A DNA stretch of 31,437 bases from DASUPK01 sp035456265 (GTDB lineage: Bacteria; Actinomycetota; Thermoleophilia; Solirubrobacterales; 70-9): contig DATIDP010000016.1 of NCBI GenBank assembly GCA_035456265.1, positions 1-31,437 of the forward strand, given 5' to 3'. How positions within the stretch are numbered: the first letter of the stretch is position 1; each line of letters opens with the position of its first letter. A program made the position numbers and the translations under genes. Below the pieces are notes generated by a model, which did not search any database, was not told where the DNA came from, and saw only the letters and a program-made list of their open reading frames with translations. This document shows positions 15,284-23,256 of the stretch, in pieces.

Positions 15284-15658
15284 GTGCTCCGCCCAGGTAG
15301 GGTGGGGCCCACGGAAGGCCAGGACGCCACCGAGCCGCTCGACATCGCCGTCTCCGATACCGGAGGCGTGCGACTGCTGCGCCTCGAGGGCGAGCTCGAC
15401 ATGGCAGGCGTCGATCGGTTCGAGCGCCTCCTTCCCGGTGGCCGGACGCCGGGGACGTCGACGTTCGTCGTCGACCTGCGCGGGCTCACGTTCATCGACT
15501 CATCCGGTCTCCGGGCACTGATCATGGCCGACCAGCGGGTGCGGGAGGAAGGCGGCCGATTCATCGTCGTCCGGGGACCGGACCGGGTCAACGAGGTGCT
15601 CGAGATGACCGGGGTCGCCCAGCGCATCGAGCTCGTCGACGAGCCCCCCTCGAGCTAG
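15284..15658 (+). CDS. STAS-domain anti-sigma factor antagonist (SpoIIAA-like)
   Basis: Anti-anti-sigma protein of up to 124 aa. The STAS core starts at about residue 18 and contains LEGELDMAGVDRFERLL (34-50) and VDLRGLTFIDSSGLRAL (63-79). One serine of the DSSG loop (Ser73 or Ser74) is the expected phosphorylation site. Family members bind an anti-sigma kinase when unphosphorylated and so free a sigma factor. The start could be GTG 15284 or GTG 15302. It converges on a gene that carries both a PP2C-type phosphatase and an anti-sigma-type ATPase domain, the natural partners of a STAS protein. The two stop codons overlap in one CTAG. No sigma factor is in the window. Confidence 0.88.
   Translation: MLRPGRVGPTEGQDATEPLDIAVSDTGGVRLLRLEGELDMAGVDRFERLLPGGRTPGTSTFVVDLRGLTFIDSSGLRALIMADQRVREEGGRFIVVRGPDRVNEVLEMTGVAQRIELVDEPPSS
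15655..15658. other. CTAG shared by the stop codons of two convergent genes
   Basis: The STAS gene ends with TAG at 15656-15658. The phosphatase gene ends on the other strand with TAG read from 15657 back to 15655. The palindrome CTAG therefore serves both stops, leaving no intergenic space and no room for a terminator between the genes. Confidence 0.95.
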
Positions 15659-17763
15659 ACCGCCGGCTTGGGCGGGTCGAGCTCCATCTCGAGCCACACC
15701 GTGGTCAATCCCCCATCGCGATCGACGCCCCACCGATCCGCGAGTCGCTCGGTCAGGAACAACCCCCATCCTCCGGTCCCCCCGTCGTCCGGCTCGACAC
15801 CCTGCGCGCCGAACCCATGGCCCGGATCGGTCACCTCGACGCGAAGGACGCGATCCGAGCGCTCCACCTGCAGTCGGATCAGGTCCCCCGGCTGAAGCCG
15901 GGCGTGCCGTACGCAATTCGTCACGAGCTCGCTCACCAGGAGGCGCAGGTCCATGTAGGCCTGGGTCGTGAGCTCGCCGGCGAGAGGCGAGAGCGCTGAG
16001 CGCGCATCGGCGGGGCAGCCACGGCCGGGTTCCAACTCGACGGCGATCAAGTCGCCGGGCGTCCGGGCCGTCCCCGCACCGCTCGCGACCTCGGCCCCGA
16101 TCCTGCGCAGGACGACCACCGCGACGTCGTCGTCGGGATCGTCCCCGTCGCTCAGGGCCAAATGCGCCAGGCTGGCCGCCGTCTCCCTCGCGGTTGCGCC
16201 CGGGGTCTCCCGAAGCAGCTCCCTGATCCGCCCGGTGAGATCGTCGTGCGGATCGCGCCGCTCGGCGAGCCCGTCGGTGAAGAGGACGAGGGCGTCACCG
16301 GGCATCATCCTCACCCTCTGATCGACCAGCTCGGGATCCGGGTAGATCCCGAGCAGCATCCCGCCTTCCCCGGCGACCTCCTCGACCTGACCCTCGCCGC
16401 GCACCAGAAGCGGAGGGGGATGCCCGCCGTTGCTCACGGCCACGCCGCGCTCCGGGCTCGCGAGGTCGAGCTGCACCAGGACCGCGGTCATGAACCGCTG
16501 GTCGGATCGCTGCACGAGGATCGCGTCGTTGAGCGCCTGCAGCGCATCGCTCGGCCCGTTCGCCCCCCGGCTGACGGCCCGGAGGGTGTAGCGGGCGAGC
16601 GCCGTCAGCGAGGCTGCCTCGGGCCCCTTCCCGCAGACATCGCCGATCACCGCCACCCAGCGGTCGGGACTTGCCTTGAAGACGTCATAGAAGTCGCCGC
16701 CGACCTCCTGTCCCTGCATGCCGGCGCGGTACCAGCCGGCTGCCTCGAACTGGGGGATCTCGGGGAGCTGGGGGGGCAGCAGCTCCTCCTGCAGGGCGTG
16801 TGCCAGGCGCTGCGCCCGGCGCTCCGCCCGCCTGCGCTGTGAGGTGACCGTCGCGAGGATCAGGCCGGTCAGCCCCACGATCCCCGAGAAGCTCTGAGCT
16901 AGCAGGAGGCCGTCGTCCTCCGAGCGCCGGAAGAACGGCCCCGCGTCGCCGGCCGTGTAGCTCACCGCGATGATGGCGAAGGTCAGCGCGGCGACGCTTG
17001 CGCCCGGCTGCAGGAAGCGAAGGGCCGCCCACACGATGATCGGAAACGCCAGATAGGCGGCTGGAACATCCTCGGAGAAGACCACCAGCTCGATGCCGAC
17101 GAGCGCCACGATCAGGACGAGCGCCTCGGCGCCAGTTCCCGGGAGATCGCGATAGGGCCAGTGGGTGACGAGCACGAAGATCACGGACGCCACCAACAGG
17201 TCGCCCCCCATGTCGCCAAGCCACCACACCCGCCACGTCGAGAGCGCGCCCTGCGACAGCGAGTCCCCCAGGCTGAGGCTGGCGACACCGATCGTCGCGC
17301 TCACCGCGGTGCTGACGGCCGCGGCGAGCACCACCAGGGCGAAGATGTCGCGCAAGCGCTCCAGCGAAGCCCGAAAGCCGGCTCGGTCCAGCAGCCAGGC
17401 CCCGATCACGGCCTCCAGCGTGTTCCCGACGGCGATTCCGGCCGCGGTGTAGACGGGCACGTCGGTGGTGACGTTCGCGAGAAAGGCACCGAGCAACACG
17501 CCCGGCCATAGATCGCGCCCCCAGAGCACGAGGGCGGCGAGCGCGATCCCCGTCGGGGGCCAGATCGCGGTCACGTTCGGCTGGGCGAACGCGAGCCCGA
17601 GCCCCAGCTTCGCCGAGCCGAAGTACACCAGCGCGAGCACCAGTGCCCATCGGGAGCGAGCGAATCCCCCTGATCGGGTCGAGGCGGGGATCACGTCGCG
17701 CCCGACCCTATCCGGTACCGCCGAAGGCCGAATACGGCAGTTCTGCCGGTTCTCGCCGTCCAC
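15655..17763 (-). CDS. MASE1 membrane sensor with SpoIIE phosphatase and HATPase domains
   Basis: Three-part signalling protein of 702 aa. Residues ~38-310 form about eight or more membrane helices of MASE1 type (FGSAKLGLGLAF, NVTAIWPPTGIALA). Residues ~335-552 are a SpoIIE/PP2C phosphatase with its metal-binding motifs GGDFYD (355-360), GDVCGKG (374-380), FTDGL (495-499) and DDDVAVV. Residues ~565-695 are a HATPase domain of the anti-sigma kinase kind: N-box SELVTNCVRHA (611-621), DPGHGF (646-651) and GGWGLFL (664-670). It could dephosphorylate a STAS protein, phosphorylate it, or both. The GTG start has AGGAGG just upstream. It ends tail to tail with the STAS gene. Confidence 0.9.
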   Translation of the reverse strand: MDGENRQNCRIRPSAVPDRVGRDVIPASTRSGGFARSRWALVLALVYFGSAKLGLGLAFAQPNVTAIWPPTGIALAALVLWGRDLWPGVLLGAFLANVTTDVPVYTAAGIAVGNTLEAVIGAWLLDRAGFRASLERLRDIFALVVLAAAVSTAVSATIGVASLSLGDSLSQGALSTWRVWWLGDMGGDLLVASVIFVLVTHWPYRDLPGTGAEALVLIVALVGIELVVFSEDVPAAYLAFPIIVWAALRFLQPGASVAALTFAIIAVSYTAGDAGPFFRRSEDDGLLLAQSFSGIVGLTGLILATVTSQRRRAERRAQRLAHALQEELLPPQLPEIPQFEAAGWYRAGMQGQEVGGDFYDVFKASPDRWVAVIGDVCGKGPEAASLTALARYTLRAVSRGANGPSDALQALNDAILVQRSDQRFMTAVLVQLDLASPERGVAVSNGGHPPPLLVRGEGQVEEVAGEGGMLLGIYPDPELVDQRVRMMPGDALVLFTDGLAERRDPHDDLTGRIRELLRETPGATARETAASLAHLALSDGDDPDDDVAVVVLRRIGAEVASGAGTARTPGDLIAVELEPGRGCPADARSALSPLAGELTTQAYMDLRLLVSELVTNCVRHARLQPGDLIRLQVERSDRVLRVEVTDPGHGFGAQGVEPDDGGTGGWGLFLTERLADRWGVDRDGGLTTVWLEMELDPPKPAV

Positions 17764-17814
17764 GCCCCTCCTAGCGTGGCTTCACGCAGTCAAACCGACC
17801 GAAGGAGACGAAAG

Positions 17815-18035
17815 ATGGACCTGTACGTGATCCGCAGGCGGAGCAACTGGGACACCCCGGAGGACCTCGAGCTCGGGGGCCGCGAAGTCGACGGCCGAGG
17901 GCGAGAAGATGAGCGCGAGGTGGGCAATCGCGCGCAGGCGACATGCACGTGCGGAACATCCACTCCAAGTTCGACTGCCGCTCCCGCGTCGAGGCCAGCA
18001 TCAAGGCCGGCGAGGCGGGACTTCTCAACCCCTGA
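17815..18035 (+). pseudogene. probable frameshifted small gene (DUF4242-like N-terminus)
   Basis: A strong ribosome site (AAGGAG, 7 bases from ATG 17815) leads into MDLYVIRRRSNWDTPEDLE, which resembles the start of small actinobacterial proteins of the DUF4242 kind. After codon 21 the frame loses coding sense. Removing one G from the run of five at 17875-17879 restores GAAKSTAEGEKMS, the continuation I would expect. A second coding-like block, MHVRNIHSKFDCRSRVEASI followed by KAGEAGLLNP and a stop, sits in a third frame at 17943-18035. Two frame changes in 220 bases suggest decay, or one sequencing error plus a separate short gene. The family match is from memory. Confidence 0.45.
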
Positions 18036-18082
18036 TTCACGGACCCCGGTGTGCGCGCAGGGAGGCGGGGTATTCAGATGGC

Positions 18083-18490
18083 ATGGAGCGAGAGATCTTC
18101 GTGTCGGACGTGCACACCTTCGAGACCAAGGGGGGCAACACGCGCTTCGTGGTCCGGGACTCGGACGGAGACGAGTACACGACTTTCCGAGAGGCGATCG
18201 GCGAGGCCGCCAGCCGTGCCGAGGGCTCACGCGCCCGAATCGAATTCCACGAGCAGCAGCGAGGCCGGTACACGAACGTCTACCTGGATGCGATCGAGCC
18301 CGTTGAGGGCGGCGACCGAGACGACGACGACACCGATCCGGAGGAGGCCGGCTGGCGCACCGCCGTCGATGCGGCGCCCTGGCTGGTCGGGGATTCTGAC
18401 CAGTCCGACGAGGTGCCCCCCGACGAGATGTTCGAGAAGCTGAAGCCCTTCAAGGATCGGGTGGCCGAGGACATCAGAGAGGACGGCTAG
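18083..18490 (+). CDS. small acidic protein, possible OB-fold-like N-terminal domain
   Basis: Protein of 135 aa. ATG 18083 starts the recognisable domain; the frame is open upstream but in sequence without coding sense. Residues 1-70 read as a five-strand beta-barrel with one helix: FVSDVHTFETKGGNTRFVV, then EYTTFREAIGEAA, SRARIEFHEQQRG and YTNVYLDAIEP. That order recalls single-strand nucleic-acid-binding OB folds, but this is inference from pattern. Residues 75-135 are very acidic (a DRDDDDTDPEE stretch) and probably flexible, as in the tails of single-strand binding proteins. I do not recognise the family. It lies upstream of the DUF899 gene on the same strand. Confidence 0.65.
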   Translation: MEREIFVSDVHTFETKGGNTRFVVRDSDGDEYTTFREAIGEAASRAEGSRARIEFHEQQRGRYTNVYLDAIEPVEGGDRDDDDTDPEEAGWRTAVDAAPWLVGDSDQSDEVPPDEMFEKLKPFKDRVAEDIREDG

Positions 18491-18558
18491 ACCCGGTCGG
18501 CGATGAGTTCTCAACTCGTCGGCGGTCTGATCAGATGAGTCCCGACAAGGAGGAACCG

Positions 18559-19296
18559 ATGCCTGAGCACACGACCGGAACGCGCGAGGAGTGGGAGACC
18601 GCCCGGGCCGAGCTCGCGAAGCTCGAGGCCGAGCAGGCCGAGCGAAGCAAGGAGATCACGGAGAAGCGGCGCGCGCTTCCCTGGGTCCCGGTCGAGAAGG
18701 AGTACGCGTTCGAAACCGAGGACGGCAAGAAGAGCCTCGCGGAGCTCTTCGACGGCCGCTCGCAGCTGCTCGCCTACAACATCATGTACGGGCCCGACTA
18801 CGAGGTGGGCGCGTGCCCCGGCTGCTCGAACCTGGCCGACGAGCTCGACGCATCCGTCATCCACATGAATCACCGCGATGTGACGCTGATGTGCTTCTCG
18901 CGCGCGCCGATCGACCGGCTGGCGACGTACAGGGAGCGGATGGGGTGGAGCTTCCCCTACGTCTCGACCTACGAGACCGATTTCCCCTTCGACTTCGGCC
19001 TGGCGATGACGGAGGAGCAGGCGCAGGGGATCCCGGAGGTCAGGGAGATGATCGAGAACCCGCCCGACTGGCTCGAGGATTGGGGCGAGATGGTGGGCGC
19101 GGACCTCAAGGACGGCCTCCGCGAGGGGCCCGGATTCATCGCCTTCGCCCGCGAGAACGGAACGGTCTACTTCACCTACCAGGTGATGGCGCCCGACCCG
19201 TTCGTGGCGCCGTACTTCAGCTTTCTCATGAACCGCACTCCGAAGGAGCAGCCCGAGGAGCCTCGAGCCTGGCGGAAGGACGAGTACCCGGATTGA
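18559..19296 (+). CDS. DUF899 family thioredoxin-like protein
   Basis: Protein of 245 aa of the DUF899 family, which has a thioredoxin-like fold. ATG 18559 is chosen over the ATG at 18535 because AAGGAGG stands five bases before it. Seen: an N-terminal charged helix (about 10-38), LPWVPVEKEYAFET (40-53), the family signature YNIMYGPDYEVGACPGCSNL (73-92) with the CPGC pair (Cys86, Cys89), and a C-terminal FLMNRTPKEQPEEP region. Family members are poorly characterised; a redox or peroxiredoxin-like role is likely from the fold. It converges on the FAD oxidase gene with an 18-base gap. Confidence 0.88.
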   Translation: MPEHTTGTREEWETARAELAKLEAEQAERSKEITEKRRALPWVPVEKEYAFETEDGKKSLAELFDGRSQLLAYNIMYGPDYEVGACPGCSNLADELDASVIHMNHRDVTLMCFSRAPIDRLATYRERMGWSFPYVSTYETDFPFDFGLAMTEEQAQGIPEVREMIENPPDWLEDWGEMVGADLKDGLREGPGFIAFARENGTVYFTYQVMAPDPFVAPYFSFLMNRTPKEQPEEPRAWRKDEYPD

Positions 19297-19314
19297 GGGC
19301 TCCTCGCCGGCCGG

Positions 19315-20715
19315 TCAGCGCCCGATGTGAAAGCCGATCCGCTCGGGGATCGCGGCCAGCGCTCTGCTGAGCGGGTCGGCGACCGCGTTTCGCTCCTCGG
19401 CAGCCTCCTTCGCCACCAGGCCGGCGCGGATCGCGTTGCCGCCCAGCCAGGACGGCAGGCCGGTCGGGACGCGGCGTGGCGCGGGGTCGACCACGGCCAG
19501 CCTTGAGTGCTCGTCGCGCCGGTCGAGCGCGAGCGACGCCGCGATCCGTCCCATCATCGGCGACGTGCCGACCCCGTTGCCGGTATAGCCGAAGACCCCG
19601 AAGGCCCGATCGGAGCCGACCGGGACGATCATCGGCAGATGACTGGGCGAGACGTCGATCGGGCCGCCCCAGGCGTGGGTGATCCGGCGATGCTCAAGGC
19701 CGGGGAAGAAGGAGCGGAGGTGTGAGGCGACCGTGGCGACGATCCCGGGATCGACTTCGGTGCGCCCTCGCAGCCGCGCGCCGCAGGCGATCCGGCCGCC
19801 TCCCCAGCCGAAGGCGATCCGGCCGTCGGGCGTGGTGCGCATGTAGTGGACCATCGCCCTGCCGTCGGTGATGCACTCGCCGCCGGTCCAGCCGATCTCC
19901 TGAAGCAGGTCGGGAGCGGGCTCCGTCAGCACGATGTGGCTCGAGGTGACGGTGAGTTGCCCGCGCATCGGCGAGCCCGCGGCGCCGGAGCCGGCGCCGA
20001 GCGCGAGGACGCACGAGCCGGCGCGGATCGAGGAGGCCGGCGTCTCGGCCACGCAGCCCCATGGTCCGGAGCGCAGCCGGCGAAGCGGCGAGCGCTCGAA
20101 GACCCGGACGCCGTCGCGCTCAGCGAGCCGTTCTCGAAGGCCGAACGCCAGGCGTGCCGGCTGAACCGTGGCCGCACCCGGATAGAGCGCGCCGGCGCGG
20201 AATCGGGGCGACCTGCAGCGCTCGCCCACCGCCTCGGCGCTGAGTTCGACGATCGCATCGTCTTCGCCCACCTCGCGACAGGTCGCGGCCGCCTCCCTCC
20301 AGACGTCGTCCTGGGCGGGGGCCGACGAGACCTGCAGGTACCCGCTCCGTCGGTACCAGGCGTCGACCCCCTGCTCCGAGCAGAAGCGGCCGATCCCGTC
20401 GACCGCATCCTGCGCGGCCCGCAGCACGTCGGCCGCAGCGGGTGCACCGAAGCGACCGCGCAGGGTGTGCGCGCTGAACCACATGGCGTTGGCGAAGCCG
20501 CCGTTGCGGCCGCTCGGTCCGTGCCCGCAGCGTTCGGCCTCCAGGAGGACGACGCTCGCCTCCGGCTCGAGCTGCGAGATCTGCCAGGCCGCCCACATGC
20601 CCGTGTAGCCGCCACCGACGACCAACACGTCACAGCTCAGCTCACCTTCGGCCGCGGGCAGGTGCGGGGGGTCCCCTGCCTCCTCGAGCCAGTAGCCGTG
20701 AGCGGTGTGCTTCAT
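19315..20715 (-). CDS. FAD-dependent oxidoreductase of the D-amino-acid oxidase type
   Basis: Flavoprotein of 466 aa in the DAO family, which oxidises secondary or primary amines such as glycine, sarcosine or gamma-glutamylputrescine. Seen: the FAD motif VGGGYTG (33-39), the ribose-binding Glu59 (LLEAERCG), and GPSGRNGGF (66-74), typical of PuuB/OrdL-like members. Near the C-terminus GVFGYTGNGVGTSPMMGRI is the second FAD-binding segment. A strand AWGGPIDVSPSHLPMI fits the substrate domain. The ATG start gives the usual family length. It lies 60 bases downstream of the VOC gene on the same strand and may or may not belong to the operon that begins at 25119. Confidence 0.88.
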   Translation of the reverse strand: MKHTAHGYWLEEAGDPPHLPAAEGELSCDVLVVGGGYTGMWAAWQISQLEPEASVVLLEAERCGHGPSGRNGGFANAMWFSAHTLRGRFGAPAAADVLRAAQDAVDGIGRFCSEQGVDAWYRRSGYLQVSSAPAQDDVWREAAATCREVGEDDAIVELSAEAVGERCRSPRFRAGALYPGAATVQPARLAFGLRERLAERDGVRVFERSPLRRLRSGPWGCVAETPASSIRAGSCVLALGAGSGAAGSPMRGQLTVTSSHIVLTEPAPDLLQEIGWTGGECITDGRAMVHYMRTTPDGRIAFGWGGGRIACGARLRGRTEVDPGIVATVASHLRSFFPGLEHRRITHAWGGPIDVSPSHLPMIVPVGSDRAFGVFGYTGNGVGTSPMMGRIAASLALDRRDEHSRLAVVDPAPRRVPTGLPSWLGGNAIRAGLVAKEAAEERNAVADPLSRALAAIPERIGFHIGR

Positions 20716-20775
20716 CAGCCGTAATCAAATCGCGAGCGAACGCCGCCGAGCGGCCAGCCCCTCACTCGGATGTGC

Positions 20776-21165
20776 TCACCAGTTCTGGCCGGGCCCGTAA
20801 GTCCCGAGGGACCACTCGTAGCCTTCAGGGTCAAGCACTCGGGCGCGTTCGGTTCCCCACTCCGTGGTCTCCGGCTCGAAGATGCTTCGCCCTCCGGCGG
20901 AGACCGCTGCCGAGTGCATCGCCCGGACGTCATCGACCAGCAGGTAGAGGCCATGGCCCGTCGAGCGGCCGATCAGCATGGGGATCTCGTATTTCTCGTC
21001 AGCGGGGGCGACCATCACCGCCACGTCCTCCTGCCGAAGCTCCGCGTGGACCGTGGCCCCTTGATCGTCCTCCTGCCGTGTCGTGGTCTCGAAGCCGAGC
21101 GCCTCGAGCCATGCGATCGCCGCGTCGACGTCGCGGTAGCTCAGGTATGCGAACTGCTTGCTCAT
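20776..21165 (-). CDS. VOC family protein (PhnB/glyoxalase-like)
   Basis: VOC protein of 129 aa: LSYRDVDAAIAWLEALGFE (8-26) is the first strand-helix, GHGLYLLVDDVRAMHSAAV the second module, and WGTERARVLDPEGYEWSLG (102-120) the C-terminal signature with its conserved Glu. GGAGGTGA lies upstream of the ATG at a suitable distance, so this start is firm. The upstream DUF1365 frame runs out of phase over the first 167 bases of this gene, which suggests that the DUF1365 stop codon was lost. The function is unknown; as the last gene of the light-locus operon it may act on a product of the lipid-modifying enzymes (inference). Confidence 0.88.
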   Translation of the reverse strand: MSKQFAYLSYRDVDAAIAWLEALGFETTTRQEDDQGATVHAELRQEDVAVMVAPADEKYEIPMLIGRSTGHGLYLLVDDVRAMHSAAVSAGGRSIFEPETTEWGTERARVLDPEGYEWSLGTYGPGQNW

Positions 21166-21916
21166 CGGCTCTCACCTCCGTATGGGGATGGAATGGGGCA
21201 CCTCGAAGCTTGAGTCGCAGCGCGTTCGCATAGATGCGCGCAAGGATCGCGACGGTCATCGGGGGATAGCGGAGCAGGAGCCGGAGCATTCGTCCGGGAC
21301 TCAGCTCAATGCGATGGAGCGCCATGGAGGCGACGAGGACCTCGTCGCCGGCCTCGAGATTCCGGATCACAACGCCGAGCCTCTCGCCGGGCGCGGTCAC
21401 CGAGATCTCATACGTCTGATCCATCGGCTGGAAGGGGGAGACATGCATTCGCTTCCGGAATCGGGCGGTGATCCCGCCGTCGGTCCGGCCGGCGTGCGCG
21501 TCGAGCACGTATGCCGCCCGCTCGCCCCAGGGGGTGTTGGTCACCTCGGCGACGACGCTCTCGAGTGCCCCATCGGCGTCGTGCAGGAAGAGAAACGAGA
21601 CCGGGTTGAAACCGACGCCGAGGTAGCGTGGGTTCGCCAGCAGGCGAACCGGTCCCTCCGGCCGCCGGCCCAGTCGTGCCTGGACCAGGTCCCGCGCGCG
21701 CTCCGCCAGAGACCCGCCCTCGCCGGGGAGATAGTCGTCGTCGCGAAAGCGCGCCGGCGCCGGGCGGCGCGCCGACCAGAGTGGGATCGGGTCGAGCAGA
21801 TACGGGAGCTCGTCGAGGTCGAAGAGCGGCATGAAGACGCGGTAGCGGAAGGAGTGGGGGACCGCTCCGGCTCGGCGGTGCGCAACCCAGCCCTCGTAGA
21901 TGGCCGAGCCCGTCAT
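20999..21916 (-). CDS. DUF1365 family protein with out-of-frame C-terminal overrun
   Basis: Family signatures are clear: an N-terminal IYEGWVAHRR, NPRYLGVGFNPVSFLFLHD (95-113), EVTNTPWGERAAYVLDA (124-140) and HVSPFQPMDQTYEI (158-171). DUF1365 proteins are usually about 250 aa and end soon after a motif like GAPFHPH, here residues 239-245. In this sequence the frame runs on for about 60 Arg/Gly-rich residues over the VOC gene. Adding one C to the CCCC at this point would give PFHPPYGGESR and a stop that overlaps the VOC ATG as ATGA, like the other junctions of the operon. DUF1365 genes accompany FAD-oxidase and CfaS genes in photooxidative-stress loci. The start overlaps the FAD gene stop (ATGA). 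Confidence 0.85.
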   Translation of the reverse strand: MTGSAIYEGWVAHRRAGAVPHSFRYRVFMPLFDLDELPYLLDPIPLWSARRPAPARFRDDDYLPGEGGSLAERARDLVQARLGRRPEGPVRLLANPRYLGVGFNPVSFLFLHDADGALESVVAEVTNTPWGERAAYVLDAHAGRTDGGITARFRKRMHVSPFQPMDQTYEISVTAPGERLGVVIRNLEAGDEVLVASMALHRIELSPGRMLRLLLRYPPMTVAILARIYANALRLKLRGAPFHPHTEVRADEQAVRIPELPRRRRGDRMARGARLRDHDTAGGRSRGHGPRGASAGGRGGDGRPR

Positions 21917-23256
21917 GCCGCCTCCGCAAGCTGCTCCGCCACGCTCTCGGCGAGCTCCGCCACCGGCGCCATTTCGCCTGGCTGCCGCAGGGGCCCGCGG
22001 CCGCCCAGCCGTTCTGCGACGCGCAGCGCCGACCAGACGCCGTCCTCGTGAAATCCCCAGCGCCAGTAGGCGCCGCAGTAGTGCGTCCGGCGCACGCCCG
22101 AGATCTGCGACCAGCGACGCTGAGCGGCGATCCCCCCCGGGGTGAAGACCGGATGGGCGTAGTCGACGGTGCGGATGATCGCGTCGGGATCGATCGCCTC
22201 AGTCACGTTCAGGGTGACGAAGAAGTCCCGATCAGCGCGCAGCGACTGCAATCGGTTCATGTGGTACGTCACCGTCGTTCGCCCGGTGGGACGCTGGGTC
22301 AGGTGGAAGTTCCAGCTGGCCCAGGCGGCACGGCGGCGCGGCATGACGCTCGGGTCGTCATGCAGGACTGCCTCGTTCCGCTGATAGGGGATCGCGCCCA
22401 GGACCTCGGACTCGCTCGGGCTCGGGTCGGCGAGCATGCGCAGCGCCAGGTCCGAGTGGACCGCGATCACCACCTCGTCGAAGACCTCGCAGGAGTCGTC
22501 GAGGACCACGACGACCTCATCCGGGCGGCGGTGGATCCGGCGCACCGGGGTGCGGAGGTGAACCCGGTCTCGGAACGGCGCGATCAGCTCCTCGACGTAG
22601 CTGCGGGAACCGCCGGTGATCGAGCGCCACGACGGCCGCTCGCGCAGTTGAAGGACCCGGTGGTTCTCAAAGAACTCCGCGAGGAAGCCGGCGGGGAAGC
22701 TCCACATCTGGGCGGGGTCGGCTGACCACACGGCGGACGCCTGCGGCACCAGCAGCCTCTCGACGAAGTACTCGGAGTAGCCGCCCTCGGCGAGGAAGCG
22801 GCGCAGCGACGGCCCGCGGCCGCCGGTGCCCACCAGCTTGCGAGCCTCGCGGTTGAAGCGGACCAGGTCGCGAAGCATGCGGTGAAAGCGGGGGTCCAGC
22901 GCATGCGCCGGGCGGGCGAAGAGCCCGCGTGGCCCGGTGGTCGCCCACTCGAATCCGCCGCGGCCGTCCGAGACGGAGAAGCTCATGTCAGCCGGCTGCG
23001 AGGCGACGCCGAGCTCGCCCAGCATCCGCTCGAAGTTCGGGTAGTTGAGCTCGTTGAACACGATGAATCCGGTGTCCACCGGCACGGTTCCGCGCGACGT
23101 CTCCACATCGATCGTGTTGGTGTGTCCCCCCGGGTATCCCGCCGCCTCGAAGACCCGGACGTCGTGTCCAGCCCGATGGAGCTCGGCGGCGGCGACCAGA
23201 CCCGAGACGCCCGCGCCGACGACGGCGACGCGCTTCGCGTCGACCCGGCGCCTCAT
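21913..23256 (-). CDS. FAD-dependent oxidoreductase (amine-oxidase/desaturase-like, DUF1365 partner)
   Basis: Flavoprotein of 447 aa. It has the FAD motif VVGAGVSGL (12-20), the ribose-binding segment VFEAAGYPGGHTNT (35-48) and DTGFIVFNELNYPNF (about 61-75), characteristic of the NAD/FAD-binding proteins encoded beside DUF1365. A late segment GVRRTHYCGAYWRWGFHEDG with a following SALRVAERLG is the second FAD contact. Members of this group in proteobacterial photooxidative-stress loci act on membrane fatty acids; a desaturase-like or isomerase role here is inference. The start and stop both overlap neighbours by ATGA, so the gene is translationally coupled within the operon. Confidence 0.88.
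   Translation of the reverse strand: MRRRVDAKRVAVVGAGVSGLVAAAELHRAGHDVRVFEAAGYPGGHTNTIDVETSRGTVPVDTGFIVFNELNYPNFERMLGELGVASQPADMSFSVSDGRGGFEWATTGPRGLFARPAHALDPRFHRMLRDLVRFNREARKLVGTGGRGPSLRRFLAEGGYSEYFVERLLVPQASAVWSADPAQMWSFPAGFLAEFFENHRVLQLRERPSWRSITGGSRSYVEELIAPFRDRVHLRTPVRRIHRRPDEVVVVLDDSCEVFDEVVIAVHSDLALRMLADPSPSESEVLGAIPYQRNEAVLHDDPSVMPRRRAAWASWNFHLTQRPTGRTTVTYHMNRLQSLRADRDFFVTLNVTEAIDPDAIIRTVDYAHPVFTPGGIAAQRRWSQISGVRRTHYCGAYWRWGFHEDGVWSALRVAERLGGRGPLRQPGEMAPVAELAESVAEQLAEAA

Noticed and set aside
17909..18082. N-terminal extension of the acidic small protein back to 17909
   Set aside because: The extension is Arg/Gly/His-rich shadow sequence overlapping the broken upstream gene, and the domain pattern begins at 18083.
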